A DNA stretch of 60,365 nt. It comes from Burkholderiaceae bacterium (GTDB taxonomy: Bacteria; Pseudomonadota; Gammaproteobacteria; Burkholderiales; Burkholderiaceae_E). The DNA lies in contig JADJVQ010000053.1 of NCBI GenBank assembly GCA_016710525.1, forward strand, positions 1 to 60,365, read 5' to 3'. A model generated the notes under the pieces. That model saw only the letters and a list, made by a program, of their open reading frames with translations, was not told where the DNA came from and ran no database searches. Positions 37,555-48,320 of this stretch are shown here, piece by piece (position 1 is the stretch's first letter; each line of letters begins with the position of its first letter). Both the position numbers and the translations under genes were made by a program.

Positions 37555-38382
37555 TCAGCGGGTGCAGGCGCTCCAGAGGTCGAGCGAGGGTCCCGCCTGG
37601 TTCAGGGTGTAGAAATGCAGCGCGGGCACACCCGCGTCGAGCAGGCGACGGCACATCGATGCGACCACGTCGTGACCGAAGCTGCGGATCGAATCGCGGT
37701 CGTCGCCATAGCTGGCCAGCCGGGTTCGGATCCAGCGCGGAATTTCGGCGCCGCAGGCATCCGAAAAGCGGGCGAGCTGCGTGTAATTGGTCATCGGCAT
37801 CACGCCGGGCACCAGCGGTACGGTCACGCCGGCGGCAGCGAGCTCGTCGCGCAGCCTGAAGTACGCATCGGCGTTGTAGAAGTACTGGGTGATCGCGCAA
37901 TCGGCGCCGGCCTGCAGCTTGGCGATCAGCGCCTGCAGGTCGTCCTGCGGCGAGCGCGCCTGCGGATGGACTTCGGGGTAGGCCGCCACCTCGATCCGGA
38001 ACCAGTCGCCGGTGCTCTCGCGGATGAAGGCGACCAGGTCGGCCGCATAGCGGAAATCGCCGTGATCGACCATGCCCGAAGGCAGGTCGCCACGCAGCGC
38101 CACCACCCGCCGGATACCGTGCGAACGATAGAGCTGCAGCAGTTCGGTGATCGACTCGCGGGTGGCGCCGATGCACGACAGATGGGGAGCAACCGGATGA
38201 CCTTCGTCGGCGATGTCGAGCACGGTGGCCAGTGTCTTGTCGCGGGTCGCGCCGCCGGCGCCATAGGTGACCGAGAAGAACTCGGGCCTGGCCTGCGCCA
38301 GCAGGGCGCGGGTTGTCTTGAGCTTCGCCGCGCCCTCGGGCGTGTTCGGCGGGAAGAACTCGAAACTGACTTCAGCAGTCAC
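37555..38382 (-). CDS. metF: 5,10-methylenetetrahydrofolate reductase
   Basis: A 275-residue TIM-barrel flavoenzyme that makes 5-methyl-THF for methionine synthesis. FEFFPPNTPEG at residues 7-17 has the catalytic Glu; FSVTYGAGGATRDKTL, ALRGDLP, YPEVHPQA and DCAITQYFYNADAYF are all conserved. Length is normal for bacterial MetF. It is the third gene of an ahcY-tlyA-metF operon, overlapping tlyA by 4 bases. Both ahcY and metF handle the methyl cycle and would respond together to the upstream SAH riboswitch. Confidence 0.96.
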   Translation of the reverse strand: MTAEVSFEFFPPNTPEGAAKLKTTRALLAQARPEFFSVTYGAGGATRDKTLATVLDIADEGHPVAPHLSCIGATRESITELLQLYRSHGIRRVVALRGDLPSGMVDHGDFRYAADLVAFIRESTGDWFRIEVAAYPEVHPQARSPQDDLQALIAKLQAGADCAITQYFYNADAYFRLRDELAAAGVTVPLVPGVMPMTNYTQLARFSDACGAEIPRWIRTRLASYGDDRDSIRSFGHDVVASMCRRLLDAGVPALHFYTLNQAGPSLDLWSACTR

Positions 38383-39176
38383 GATGGAATCCTAAGAGGC
38401 TGTGCCGTGGCGGGGGATGTCGCGCCACGGCGGGCATGAATGAAAAATTCGCGATTGCCATCGGTGCCGGGCAGCGCGCTGTCGTACCAGCCCAGACGCT
38501 GCCATCCGGATTCGTCGGCCAGGGATTCGAGCCGCCGGCGCACGCCGGCGTAGAGCGCCGGATCGCGGACCACGCCACGGGCGTCGAGCCCGCCCGGGCC
38601 GACCTCGAACTGCGGCTTGACCAGCGCAATCAGGGTGGCGCCCGGCGCCGCGACCCGCGCCGCGGCCGGCAGGATCAGCGCAAGCGAGATGAACGAGACA
38701 TCGATCACGACCCAGTCGAACCCGGCCGCCGGCATCGAGCCGGCGAGACGCTGCGCATCGAGTTCGCGCGCATTGATGCCTTCGAGGCATTCGACCCGCG
38801 GATCGGCGCGCAGGCGCGCCACCAGCTGGCCGTGCCCGACGTCGATGCCGACCACCCGCGCCGCGCCGTGCGCCAGCAGGCAGTCGGTAAACCCGCCGCT
38901 GGACTGGCCGATGTCCAGCGCCAGACTGCCGCGCGGATCGGCGCCGCACTCGCCCAGCAGATGGTCGAGCTTGGCACCGGCCCGCGAGGCGAAGCGGGTT
39001 TCGTCGGACGCGGCGACGCTCAGCACGGCACCCGGCTCGACACCTTCGGCCGGACGCTGGACCACGCGTTCGCCGCGGACATCGCAGACCCGCACCGCGC
39101 CCGCGGCGATCAGCCGCTGCGCAGCGCTGCGCGAGACCGCCAGCGCGCGCTGGACGAGCGCCTGGTCGGCCCGCAA
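38379..39176 (-). CDS. TlyA-family rRNA 2'-O-methyltransferase
   Basis: A 265-residue protein with an N-terminal S4 RNA-binding domain (RADQALVQRALAVSRSAAQRLIAAGAV) and an FtsJ-type methyltransferase domain. The SAM loop is LALDIGQSSGGFTDCLLAHGA near residue 82, followed by VGIDVGHGQL and VIDVSFISLALILP. Relatives methylate 16S and 23S rRNA at 2'-OH positions and some are called haemolysins. It begins with TTG one base after the ahcY stop, so it depends on coupling. Being between ahcY and metF, it would consume SAM and yield SAH. Confidence 0.87.
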   Translation of the reverse strand: MRADQALVQRALAVSRSAAQRLIAAGAVRVCDVRGERVVQRPAEGVEPGAVLSVAASDETRFASRAGAKLDHLLGECGADPRGSLALDIGQSSGGFTDCLLAHGAARVVGIDVGHGQLVARLRADPRVECLEGINARELDAQRLAGSMPAAGFDWVVIDVSFISLALILPAAARVAAPGATLIALVKPQFEVGPGGLDARGVVRDPALYAGVRRRLESLADESGWQRLGWYDSALPGTDGNREFFIHARRGATSPATAQPLRIPS

Positions 39177-39177
39177 C

Positions 39178-40599
<1,422 letters not shown>

Positions 40600-40730
40600 G
40601 GTCACTCCATCAGAAGGTGATCCATGCAGGGCGTCGACCGGGTGGCGCCTGGGCGCCGGCTGGTCGGGGCTTGCCCGCGTCCGGAGGGTGGGGACGCGTC
40701 GGGGCTCGCACGCCGTGCAGGAATCACGGT

Positions 40731-40811
40731 TCAGCGAGCGCCGTTGCAAAGTAGCCAACGTCCCGAGCCTGGCGGGCCGGCATGCCGGCGGCCGTTGCAG
40801 CGCTCCTCGGG
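40731..40811 (-). ncRNA. SAH riboswitch in the ahcY leader
   Basis: On the minus strand the leader has the SAH-riboswitch core: CCCGAGGAGCGCUGCAACGG, a GCCGGC-AU-GCCGGC hairpin, GCCAGGCUCGGG and a late CAACGGCGCUC. P1 is CCCGAG with CUCGGG, and GAGCGC pairs with GCGCUC to give the pseudoknot. Known members turn on ahcY when SAH accumulates. It ends about 130 bases before the ATG, so the switch acts through a separate expression platform that I did not resolve. Confidence 0.9.
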
Positions 40812-40820
40812 AATCTTTCG

Positions 40821-40848
40821 ATTTTAGCTGATTTTCGGCCCGCCTAAC
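40821..40848 (-). promoter_or_regulatory. Probable ahcY promoter
   Basis: A TAAAAT (-10, 40821-40826) lies just upstream of the riboswitch, with a weak GTTAGG as -35 (40843-40848) 16 bases away. Transcription would start at about 40814, three bases before the aptamer. The -35 lies inside the last codons of the upstream HD-GYP gene. Confidence 0.5.
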
Positions 40849-42514
40849 CGGCAATGACACTGACGTGCGAGTAGTAATCCGGCAATTTCACACCATATGC
40901 GCCAACGTGCAGCCCGCGGGCGATGCGCACGCGGTCCCCGGCCTGCACGCGCGGCGCGGGGTTTGCCGAGGGCGCGGGCCTGCCGGATGCGCCGGGCTGG
41001 CGCGGGGCGTTGCCTGGGGCGGGCGTGCCCGCGCTGTCGCGGCGCGATCGAAGCGCCTTGCCATCGGGCCCTGTCAGCACCAGCACCCGCGAGGCTGCCG
41101 GTGCGGAGATATTCTGTTCGACGACCACGCCCATGCCGCCGTTGGCCAGTTCGACCGTGCTGCCGACCGGAAACAGGCCCATGGCCAGCGCGAACTGTTC
41201 GACCAGCGAGGCGTCGAACAGCGTCGGCGACCAGCCCAGCAGGGCCGCGAGTGCGTCTTCGGGCGACAGCGGATTGGCATACGAGCGGGCCGAGATCAGC
41301 GCGGTGTAGCAGTCGACGATCGCCGCGCAGGCGCCATGCAGGCCGATCAGCGGGCCCTTCAGGCCGGCGGGGTAGCCGGAACCATTGGCCCGCTCGTGAT
41401 GTTCGGCCACGCCGCGCATCACCGATTCGTGCACGCCTTCGGTCGCGGCCAGCAGGGCGAGCGATTCGGCGACGTGGCCCTTGACCGATTCGAATTCGGC
41501 CGCGCTCAGCTGGCCGGGGCGGTTGAGCAGTTCGCGCCGCAGGCGCACCTTGCCCAGGTCGCAGGCCAGCCCGATCGCGGCGAAGTGGGCGATCTCGTCG
41601 CGCGGCAGGCCCAGATGGCGGGCGAAACGCGCCATCAGCACCGCCGGCGTGGCGGCCGGCCGGTTGCCCAGCGAACGCTGCTCGTGCATGCGGTCGCACC
41701 ACAGCAAGGCATCGGGGTGCTGGATCACGCTGTCGGCCAGCGCGGCCAGGCAGTCTTCGACCTGGGCCCACGGCAACGGTCCGGCATCGCGTGCGGCGCG
41801 CACCGCCAGCGCATGAACCGTCAGGAATCGGGCATAGGCGCGGCGCGCCTGCGGCATCGCGCTGGCAAGCGTGTCGCCGCTCAAGTGGGTGGTGGCGCCG
41901 ATCAGCGAGCCGTACACCGTGCGCAGGCCGGCCATCGAGCCCGCGCCCGGCAGCATGCCGCGGCTGGCCCCGGCAATCCACGACCGGGCCCGCTCGAGCA
42001 GGCCATAGTCCTGCACCGCCAGTCCGGCGCCGCGGTCGTTGGCCAGCAGCAGACGGCGCAGCCGCAGGCGCCAGGCGCGCGACACCCGCACGTCGTCGCG
42101 GGGCCGGGCCAGGCGGCCGGTCGGCGCGGCTGGCTGGGTGTCCAGAAAGGCGGGGTCGCGATCGCGTTTCACCGAGCCGTCAACGCGAGGGATGGCCGCC
42201 GGTTCGTCGTCGTTGCCGTCGTAGAGGCGGGCGGCGACCCGGATGCTCGACTCGTGGCGGGGATCGGACACATGGCTGTCGACCAGCGCGCTGGCGCAAT
42301 GCGCCCGCAGAGCCAGCAGCGTATCGGTATCGCTCAGATAGAGGCCGCCCGAGGGGAACGGTGTGTCGGTCCAGGGGCGGTCGAGTTCGACCACATACAT
42401 GCCCACATCCAGTCGATCAGCGGCGATCCGCACCACGGTGCTGCCTTGCGGGCTGATCGCGGGGAATTCGATCTGGTCGAGTTCGGCAACGTAGGTTGTG
42501 CTCATCTCCATCAT
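40844..42514 (-). CDS. Second DUF3391 + HD-GYP paralogue, more degenerate
   Basis: About 556 residues with the same order as its paralogue at 35523-37412: an N-terminal VRIAADRLDVGMYVVELDRPW, a variable middle, an HD-GYP region, and a matching C terminus ARGLHVGAYGVKLPDYY. The first His is missing (NRPAATPAVLMA in its place), HD reads ACDLGK, and the GYP motif is HHERANGSGYP with D changed to N. KGHV and the VDCYTAL Asp remain. Catalysis looks lost. Start may be 42514, 42511 or 42505; AGGA fits the last best. Its end holds the ahcY promoter region. Confidence 0.8.
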   Translation of the reverse strand: MMEMSTTYVAELDQIEFPAISPQGSTVVRIAADRLDVGMYVVELDRPWTDTPFPSGGLYLSDTDTLLALRAHCASALVDSHVSDPRHESSIRVAARLYDGNDDEPAAIPRVDGSVKRDRDPAFLDTQPAAPTGRLARPRDDVRVSRAWRLRLRRLLLANDRGAGLAVQDYGLLERARSWIAGASRGMLPGAGSMAGLRTVYGSLIGATTHLSGDTLASAMPQARRAYARFLTVHALAVRAARDAGPLPWAQVEDCLAALADSVIQHPDALLWCDRMHEQRSLGNRPAATPAVLMARFARHLGLPRDEIAHFAAIGLACDLGKVRLRRELLNRPGQLSAAEFESVKGHVAESLALLAATEGVHESVMRGVAEHHERANGSGYPAGLKGPLIGLHGACAAIVDCYTALISARSYANPLSPEDALAALLGWSPTLFDASLVEQFALAMGLFPVGSTVELANGGMGVVVEQNISAPAASRVLVLTGPDGKALRSRRDSAGTPAPGNAPRQPGASGRPAPSANPAPRVQAGDRVRIARGLHVGAYGVKLPDYYSHVSVIAG

Positions 42515-42637
42515 CCTGGGTGACGGCAGTCCCGTCGTGTCCGTCGGGGCTGTCGCGGGTCGGCCGGGCCGTGCCGGCGGGCCATGGCGCCACGCGGTTG
42601 CCCGCGCAGGCGCTTGCTCTGCCGTTACACTGAGGCC

Positions 42638-43276
42638 ATGGCAGACCTTCGAAACCTGAGAAAAGCGTACGAAAAGGACGCCTTGGACGAGGAACGGGCC
42701 GCGCACGATCCGCTGGCGCAGTTCGGCCAGTGGATGCAGCAGGCCCTGGACGCCAAGGTGCCCGAACCCAACGCCATGACCGTGGCCACGACGGGCGCCG
42801 ACGGCCGCCCGTCGACCCGGATCGTGCTGATCAAGAGCTTCGATGCCGCCGGCATCGTCTGGTTCACCAACTACGACAGCCGAAAAGGCCGCGAACTGGC
42901 GGCCCATCCTGTTGCCGCGCTGCAGTTCCATTGGGTCGAGATGGAGCGCGTGGTGCGCATCGAGGGCAAGGTGAGCCGGGTCGATGCAACCGAATCGGAC
43001 GAGTACTTCGCCAGCCGGCCGCTGGCCTCACGGATCGGCGCCTGGGCGTCCGAGCAGAGCCGCCCGATCAGTTCGCGGGCGGTGCTGGTCGCGCGAGCGG
43101 CCGAATTCGGGCTGAAATATGGCCTGCATCCGCCCAGGCCGCCGCACTGGGGCGGCTACCGGCTGGTGCCGGACTACTGGGAATTCTGGCAGGGGCGGCC
43201 GTCGCGGCTGCATGACCGGCTGGCGTATCGGGTGGATGCTGAAGGCCGCTGGCAGCGCGAGCGGCTGGCGCCCTGA
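42638..43276 (+). CDS. pdxH: Pyridoxamine/pyridoxine 5'-phosphate oxidase
   Basis: A 212-residue FMN enzyme that finishes pyridoxal phosphate synthesis. DLRNLRKAYEKDALDE opens the protein; PSTRIVLIKSFDAAGIVWFTNYDSRKG is the FMN site, and ASRIGAWASEQSRPI and PPHWGGYRLVPDYWEFWQG give the conserved C-terminal half ending in RERLAP. Length is typical (about 213). The ATG at 42638 was chosen since the frame before it is not similar. Divergent from the HD-GYP gene, it is followed by the island-like gene. Confidence 0.95.
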   Translation: MADLRNLRKAYEKDALDEERAAHDPLAQFGQWMQQALDAKVPEPNAMTVATTGADGRPSTRIVLIKSFDAAGIVWFTNYDSRKGRELAAHPVAALQFHWVEMERVVRIEGKVSRVDATESDEYFASRPLASRIGAWASEQSRPISSRAVLVARAAEFGLKYGLHPPRPPHWGGYRLVPDYWEFWQGRPSRLHDRLAYRVDAEGRWQRERLAP

Positions 43277-43639
43277 AGTCCAGGCTCGAAGACTGTATCG
43301 GTTCGCACGGCCATTCGAGGCCGTTTGAACAGCCGACCCGGTGCCGCGACGCACGGATCGCGCCACCTATCTGGCCGTGCTACCGGCCAAGGGACTGCGT
43401 CCAGGCGTCGCATGCTCGAATAACCCGGATTCGTAGCACAGGCCCCATTGGCGTTCAACTCTCGCTTTGGTTGTATGGCCTGCGCGACCAAGGCGCCATA
43501 GGGTACTCTGGTTCACCGATTGAATAGGTCGCCCCTGTCATTGCAGGACTCGACGAGCAAGCGTCAATCTGGCATTCGATCGGAAGTGTTCAATTCGCGT
43601 GATATTCGCTTTCAATTGATGAATCGACTCGAGGTCTGA
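43277..43639. other. Intergenic region of lower GC; no gene seen
   Basis: 363 bases between pdxH and the unknown gene at 43640. Base composition drops towards AT in its second half. No convincing ORF, tRNA or terminator was seen. The last bases contain GAGGT, the likely ribosome site of the next gene. Confidence 0.5.
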
Positions 43640-44944
43640 ATGGATTATGCGAAGCGGTCGGGGCTGTCGAAGGCTTGTGACGATGCGGAGGGCCGGCTGG
43701 ATATCCTCTTTAACGACGTCGTTCCACAGTGGGACGCTTTTTTTGTGGATATCGGCGAGGCGTATGGTGACGCATATAATGCACAACAAGAAGTTTTCAC
43801 CGATATTGTCACCCGGATGGCCCTGGAGGCAGCTCAGGCTCAGTTGCTGTTCTCGCTGGTCGTTCCCGGGTTGCTCGGCGGAGTGATCAATGTTCTCGTG
43901 TCGCAAGGCGTGCGGGTCATCAGCCGCGGGGTCCAGGTGGCTGCGAATTCACAGAAAGAGGCCTATAAGATCGGCCTGAAAATCGCAGACGGCGACAAGA
44001 AGAATAGCCTCGATCTCGCCAAGATGATTCATGGGCTCGAAAGCGCGACCAATAGAAGTACTGATCGGGTGAACATCATTGGCGATATCTACAAGACCGC
44101 TTTGGCAGATGCCACCAAAGGTGCCGTCAAAGAAAGCAACGCCGGACGTTCTGGCGGCGCATTGGCTGCCTACTCGCTCCGTCAAGGCACCCCTAGGGAT
44201 AAAGTCAAGTACTTTCTCAAGAAAGCCTTGCTGGACTGGAAGAACGAAGCCTCTGACAGGAAGCGGGTGCTGCGGGAGGCGGTGAATCGTGCTCTGGAAA
44301 AATCGGTCACAGCGAAGAGTGACAATGAAATCAAGCTTTCAGACGCAGAACTGTTGGACGCCTACAGTGCGTACCGTTCGCACCTGGAAGAAACGGCAAG
44401 ATGTCCGCTCATGGTGAATTACCCGGTTATGGCGGAGCGAGAGAAGCTCCTGAACTTGAACGGACTGACTCGCGTGTTTGAAGTGATGCTCTGGATTCAA
44501 TGGGCCAAAGAGCGTGATATGCCGTACTGGACTGAACAGCTGAATCGATTGCACGGGAGATCAGCTAACACTTCGAGAAATTTTGATCTGTATGAGGTTT
44601 TCAAGGAGTTGAGAAAATTGGTGCCGATTCAGCGACGTCTGATCACGATTCTCAACATTCCAATAGCTGGAGCGACGACCGATTTGCCCGATATGGCGTC
44701 TCTGGATGCCCGTGTCAAAGCCAACGTCTCGTGGGCCGAGATTTCTAGTAGTCATTTGAAGCCGCTGCGCCGTGATTTGAAGCCGTTTTCCGATCGCTAT
44801 CTAGATGTATTCAAACTGAAATCCTTCGCATACTGGGGCAACAAGAAAGGAACGGTCCTGAAGATGTTGCTGGATAGTACGTTGTCGGAGGGCTTTAATA
44901 TGGATTCAATGGACAGATTGAGAGCATGTGATTCGCTTTATTGA
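43640..44944 (+). CDS. Unknown protein of lower-GC, island-like origin
   Basis: A 434-residue protein that I do not recognise. Residues 55-100 are hydrophobic (ALEAAQAQLLFSLVVPGLLG then INVLVSQGVRVISRG), which could be one or two membrane helices. The rest is charged and helix-like, with no repeat, signal peptide or catalytic motif. Codon use is AT-richer: the 60-base rows at 44581 and 43981 hold 25 and 31 G+C, far below the neighbours. A GAGGT lies 4 bases before the ATG. It is bounded by pdxH and the convergent Calx-beta gene. A toxin, effector or defence role is possible but nothing proves it. Confidence 0.7.
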   Translation: MDYAKRSGLSKACDDAEGRLDILFNDVVPQWDAFFVDIGEAYGDAYNAQQEVFTDIVTRMALEAAQAQLLFSLVVPGLLGGVINVLVSQGVRVISRGVQVAANSQKEAYKIGLKIADGDKKNSLDLAKMIHGLESATNRSTDRVNIIGDIYKTALADATKGAVKESNAGRSGGALAAYSLRQGTPRDKVKYFLKKALLDWKNEASDRKRVLREAVNRALEKSVTAKSDNEIKLSDAELLDAYSAYRSHLEETARCPLMVNYPVMAEREKLLNLNGLTRVFEVMLWIQWAKERDMPYWTEQLNRLHGRSANTSRNFDLYEVFKELRKLVPIQRRLITILNIPIAGATTDLPDMASLDARVKANVSWAEISSSHLKPLRRDLKPFSDRYLDVFKLKSFAYWGNKKGTVLKMLLDSTLSEGFNMDSMDRLRACDSLY

Positions 44945-45014
44945 TCCTGGTCGCAAGGCCGACCGCCTTCTGCAGTCCGCGTCGCCAGGTTTGATCGCGC
45001 ATGCCCTGACCCGT

Positions 45015-48000
45015 TCACCCCCACAAATAATCCAGCACCACCGGCTGCCCCGCCGTGTCGTAGCTCAGCCGCTGCTCGGCCGCGCCATAGATGATGTAGT
45101 GGGCGATCGCCCCGTTGCTGCGGCTGCCCAGGAAGTCGGCCACGTTGGCGTCCACGTAGGCCGCCACATCCGGGTTGTCGGCGAGGTAGCGGTTGCCGTC
45201 GAAGGTGTCGAAGATCGGGCCTGGCGCGCGGCCTTCCCACACGCCGAACAGATTGAAGTGCTGGAACAGCGTGGCCCGATCCAGGTTCAGCGGCGTGAGA
45301 TCCGGCCAGCGCGTGGCGTACCAGCCCGCATCGAACCAGGCATTGGGCAGGCGGCCCTGCGCGGCGCCGGCGCCCAGGTAGTCGGCGGCGGCGTCCGCCA
45401 GCCCGACGGTATCGGCCAGAGCCGGGTATTTCCACAGATAGAACACCGGGTCGAACAGGAACGAGCCGCTTCGGCCCAGCGCCGGCGCGCCATCGCGCGG
45501 AACCGGATCGTCGTTCTGCAGGCGTGCGGACAGGCTGGCGCTGGCCAGGGTGGCGCCGCCGGGCGCCGACAGCACCACGCTGAAGTCCTCGTGGCGCTCC
45601 AGCGCGGTGTCGCCGGCCACCCCGAACTCGATACGCTGCGACTCTTGTCCCGCGGCGAAGCTCAGGCTGCCGGCTGGCAGGCCGCCGCCGATGAAGTCGT
45701 CGGCGCTGACGCCGCCGGCCACCACCGACCAGCTCACCGAGGCCGGCTGCGACAGATTGCCCAGGCGTTCGACTTCGACCGTGAAGGTCTGTTCGGTATT
45801 GCCTTCGCGGCGGTCGATCTGTGGCGCGCCGAAGACGAACTGGCCACCGGCGGTCTCGTTGTCGACGATCGTCATCAGCGTGTTGATCGACAGCAGATTG
45901 ACCGACGGATGGGGCACCAGGTTGAAGCTGAACTGTTCGGCGGCCTCGCTGAGCCGATCGTCGAGCAGCGCGAAGCGCACGCTGGCCATCGTGCTGCCGG
46001 GCGCGAAGCTCACCAGGCCGTCGAAGACGCCGCGGTAGTCCGCCGGCGAGGTCGCGGTGACGTTGGTCGTGGAATAGGTGAGGGTGATCGGTGCCGCGGC
46101 CGGCTGGCTCAGGCGCATCACCACCTCGAGCCAGGGCTCGGACTCGCTGGCGCGGACCTGTTCGACCGACAGGTCCGGGCGCGCCGCCACCGCGTCGTCG
46201 CTGCCGGCAATGGTCACCGTGCCGTTGCCATCGCGCACCAGGCCCAGGCCCGCCGAGTTCAGCTGCAGCGCGAAGCTCTCCGGCGGTTCGGGCTGGGCAT
46301 CGTCGGCCAGCGCGATCAGCAGCGTCTGGCGCACCTCGCCCGGCGCGAAGGCGACGAACCCGCTGAGCGGCGTGAAGTCGGCGTCGGAGGTCGCGGTGCC
46401 GGATGACGAGCCGATCGACGCGAACACCGGCCCTTCGGAGGGGCGCTCGAGGGCGACGACCACGCGGGCCAGCCCCTCGGACTCCGAAACCTGCGCGTTG
46501 CCGATCCAGAACACCGGAGCGCCGGGAGCCGCGTCGTTGTCGATCAGCGCGATCAGTTCGCGCTCGGCCGCCAGATCGAGGCTGACCGGGTTGGTCAGGA
46601 TGACCTGCAGCGTTTCGATCGGCTCGATGAGGGTGTCGTCGATGATCGGCACGCGCACGGTGCGCACGGTGCGCCCCGGCTCGAACGACAGGCTGGCGTT
46701 GAAGATGTTCGGCGTGCCCATCGGCAGCAGGTCGGTGGAGCCGGCGGTCAGGCTGTTCACCGAGTAGCGCAGCGTGGCCAGGTCGGTGCCGGGCGCCGAC
46801 AGCGTGATCGCGAACTCGGCATAACCATCGTTTTCGTCGACGAACAGCGGGCGCATCGTGGCCAGCGGCCGGGCGAGCGCGGGGGCGTCGTTGGCGGCGA
46901 TGATGGCGCGCGCCGCGGGCTCGGGCAGCGTGGCGCCGTCAGGGGCCGAGAGCACCAGCGAAAAATATTCGTCGGTCTCGCGCAGCGCGTCGTCGAGCAG
47001 CGGGATCAGGATCTCCTGCACCTGCTGGCCGGGCGCGAAGCTCAGGCGGCCCAGGTCGGCGATGTAGTCCTGGCCGGGCAGGGCCGAGCCGGCGTCGATC
47101 GCCCAGTTGACGGCGATGGTGCTGCTCGAGGGCTGGGTCAGCGCCACCGTGAACCGTGCCATGCCGTCACGCTCGTCGACCACCAGATCATGGACGACGA
47201 TCGCGGGTGTGGCGCGCTCGGCGTCATCGTCGCGCACGAAGATCAGCGATTCGATCGTGCCCAGCGCGGGATCGCTGCTCACCGTCGCGTTGATCAGGAT
47301 CGATTCCAGCGGCTCGGCCAGCGCATCGTTCAGCAGCATGGTCCAGACGTGCGCCACGGTCTGGCCCGGCAGCAGCACGATCGAATGGCTCTGGGCGCCC
47401 GCGTAATCGGTGCCGGGGTTGGCGCCCTGCCAGGCGCTGGAGGTGGCCAGGTTGACCGACACCGGCACCGTGCCGGGTGTGCTCAGTTCGATCAGGGTCT
47501 GGGCATACAGGTCGCCTTCGGCGACGGTTTCGGAAATCAGCCGCACCGAGGGCCGCAGCACGGCCGGCGCATCGCTGCTGGCGATGAGCGCGGTGGCTCT
47601 TATGTCACTGAGCACCGCGCCCGCGGCCGACTGCAGCACCAGCGAAAACCGCTCGGCAGACTCGGCCACGGTGTCGTCGACGATCGGCACGCTGACGATG
47701 CCGATGACCTGCCCGGGTTCCAGCCGCAGGCTGCCGCTGACCGGCTCGAAATCGACTCCCGACAGGGCATTGCCGGAATCGGTGGCATACGTGATCAGCA
47801 CGGTGCCGGCGGCGGGGCAGTCGAGTTCGATCACGAAGGTCGCCGTGCCGTCGGTTTCGTCGACCGTCACGTCGCGCATCGTGGCGAATGGCGATCCGCT
47901 CAGCCGGTCATTGTCGTGGATGAACACGGTGGCGGAGCCGGTCGCCAGCGCCGCGTTGATCGGATTGCTCAGCGTGAGCCGAAAGGTCTCCAGCGATTCG

Positions 48001-48233
48001 GCCTGGCTGTCGTTCACGATCGGCACGCGCAGCGTCTGGCGCGTCTGCCCGGGCTCGAAGACCAGGCGTCCCAGGATGTTGATGTAGTCGAAGGGCAGCG
48101 TGGCCAAGCCGTCGGCATTGGCGTATTCGACCGTGATTCGCTGGGTCGAGACTTCCGACAGCCGGACCGTCAGGTCGGCCAAGCCGCTGGTTTCGTCGAC
48201 ATGGACGTCATCGACGAGAATGTAAGTGGTCAA
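45015..48233 (-). CDS. Calx-beta repeat protein, probable secreted adhesin
   Basis: A 1072-residue protein starting with TTG (GGAG 7 bases upstream). It holds about eight Calx-beta repeats, each near 110 residues, with a recurring E..E.F.L.L...GA pattern, as in ESLETFRLTLSNP, ESAERFSLVLQS, ETDEYFSLVLSAP and PPESFALQLNS, often ending in DND. Such domains bind Ca2+. Residues 920-1072 form another module with FDPVFYLWKYPAL, WFDAGWYATRWPDL, NRYLADNPDVAAYV and GAIAHYIIYGAAEQRL, a motif seen at the ends of type I-secreted proteins. There is no signal peptide, so type I secretion is likely, though no transporter is in the window. Confidence 0.82.
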   Translation of the reverse strand: MTTYILVDDVHVDETSGLADLTVRLSEVSTQRITVEYANADGLATLPFDYINILGRLVFEPGQTRQTLRVPIVNDSQAESLETFRLTLSNPINAALATGSATVFIHDNDRLSGSPFATMRDVTVDETDGTATFVIELDCPAAGTVLITYATDSGNALSGVDFEPVSGSLRLEPGQVIGIVSVPIVDDTVAESAERFSLVLQSAAGAVLSDIRATALIASSDAPAVLRPSVRLISETVAEGDLYAQTLIELSTPGTVPVSVNLATSSAWQGANPGTDYAGAQSHSIVLLPGQTVAHVWTMLLNDALAEPLESILINATVSSDPALGTIESLIFVRDDDAERATPAIVVHDLVVDERDGMARFTVALTQPSSSTIAVNWAIDAGSALPGQDYIADLGRLSFAPGQQVQEILIPLLDDALRETDEYFSLVLSAPDGATLPEPAARAIIAANDAPALARPLATMRPLFVDENDGYAEFAITLSAPGTDLATLRYSVNSLTAGSTDLLPMGTPNIFNASLSFEPGRTVRTVRVPIIDDTLIEPIETLQVILTNPVSLDLAAERELIALIDNDAAPGAPVFWIGNAQVSESEGLARVVVALERPSEGPVFASIGSSSGTATSDADFTPLSGFVAFAPGEVRQTLLIALADDAQPEPPESFALQLNSAGLGLVRDGNGTVTIAGSDDAVAARPDLSVEQVRASESEPWLEVVMRLSQPAAAPITLTYSTTNVTATSPADYRGVFDGLVSFAPGSTMASVRFALLDDRLSEAAEQFSFNLVPHPSVNLLSINTLMTIVDNETAGGQFVFGAPQIDRREGNTEQTFTVEVERLGNLSQPASVSWSVVAGGVSADDFIGGGLPAGSLSFAAGQESQRIEFGVAGDTALERHEDFSVVLSAPGGATLASASLSARLQNDDPVPRDGAPALGRSGSFLFDPVFYLWKYPALADTVGLADAAADYLGAGAAQGRLPNAWFDAGWYATRWPDLTPLNLDRATLFQHFNLFGVWEGRAPGPIFDTFDGNRYLADNPDVAAYVDANVADFLGSRSNGAIAHYIIYGAAEQRLSYDTAGQPVVLDYLWG

Positions 48234-48320
48234 ATCGATTCTCCGTGGCGCGCGGTCGCAGCCGGCGAATACCGCCGGAGGCGAAGCTTAGCCCACGCCC
48301 GATCCCGGCAGCCGGCGGGC

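Noticed and set aside
43277..43639. A tRNA or integrase attachment site beside the low-GC gene
   Set aside because: No cloverleaf, no tRNA end and no direct repeat flanking the gene were seen.
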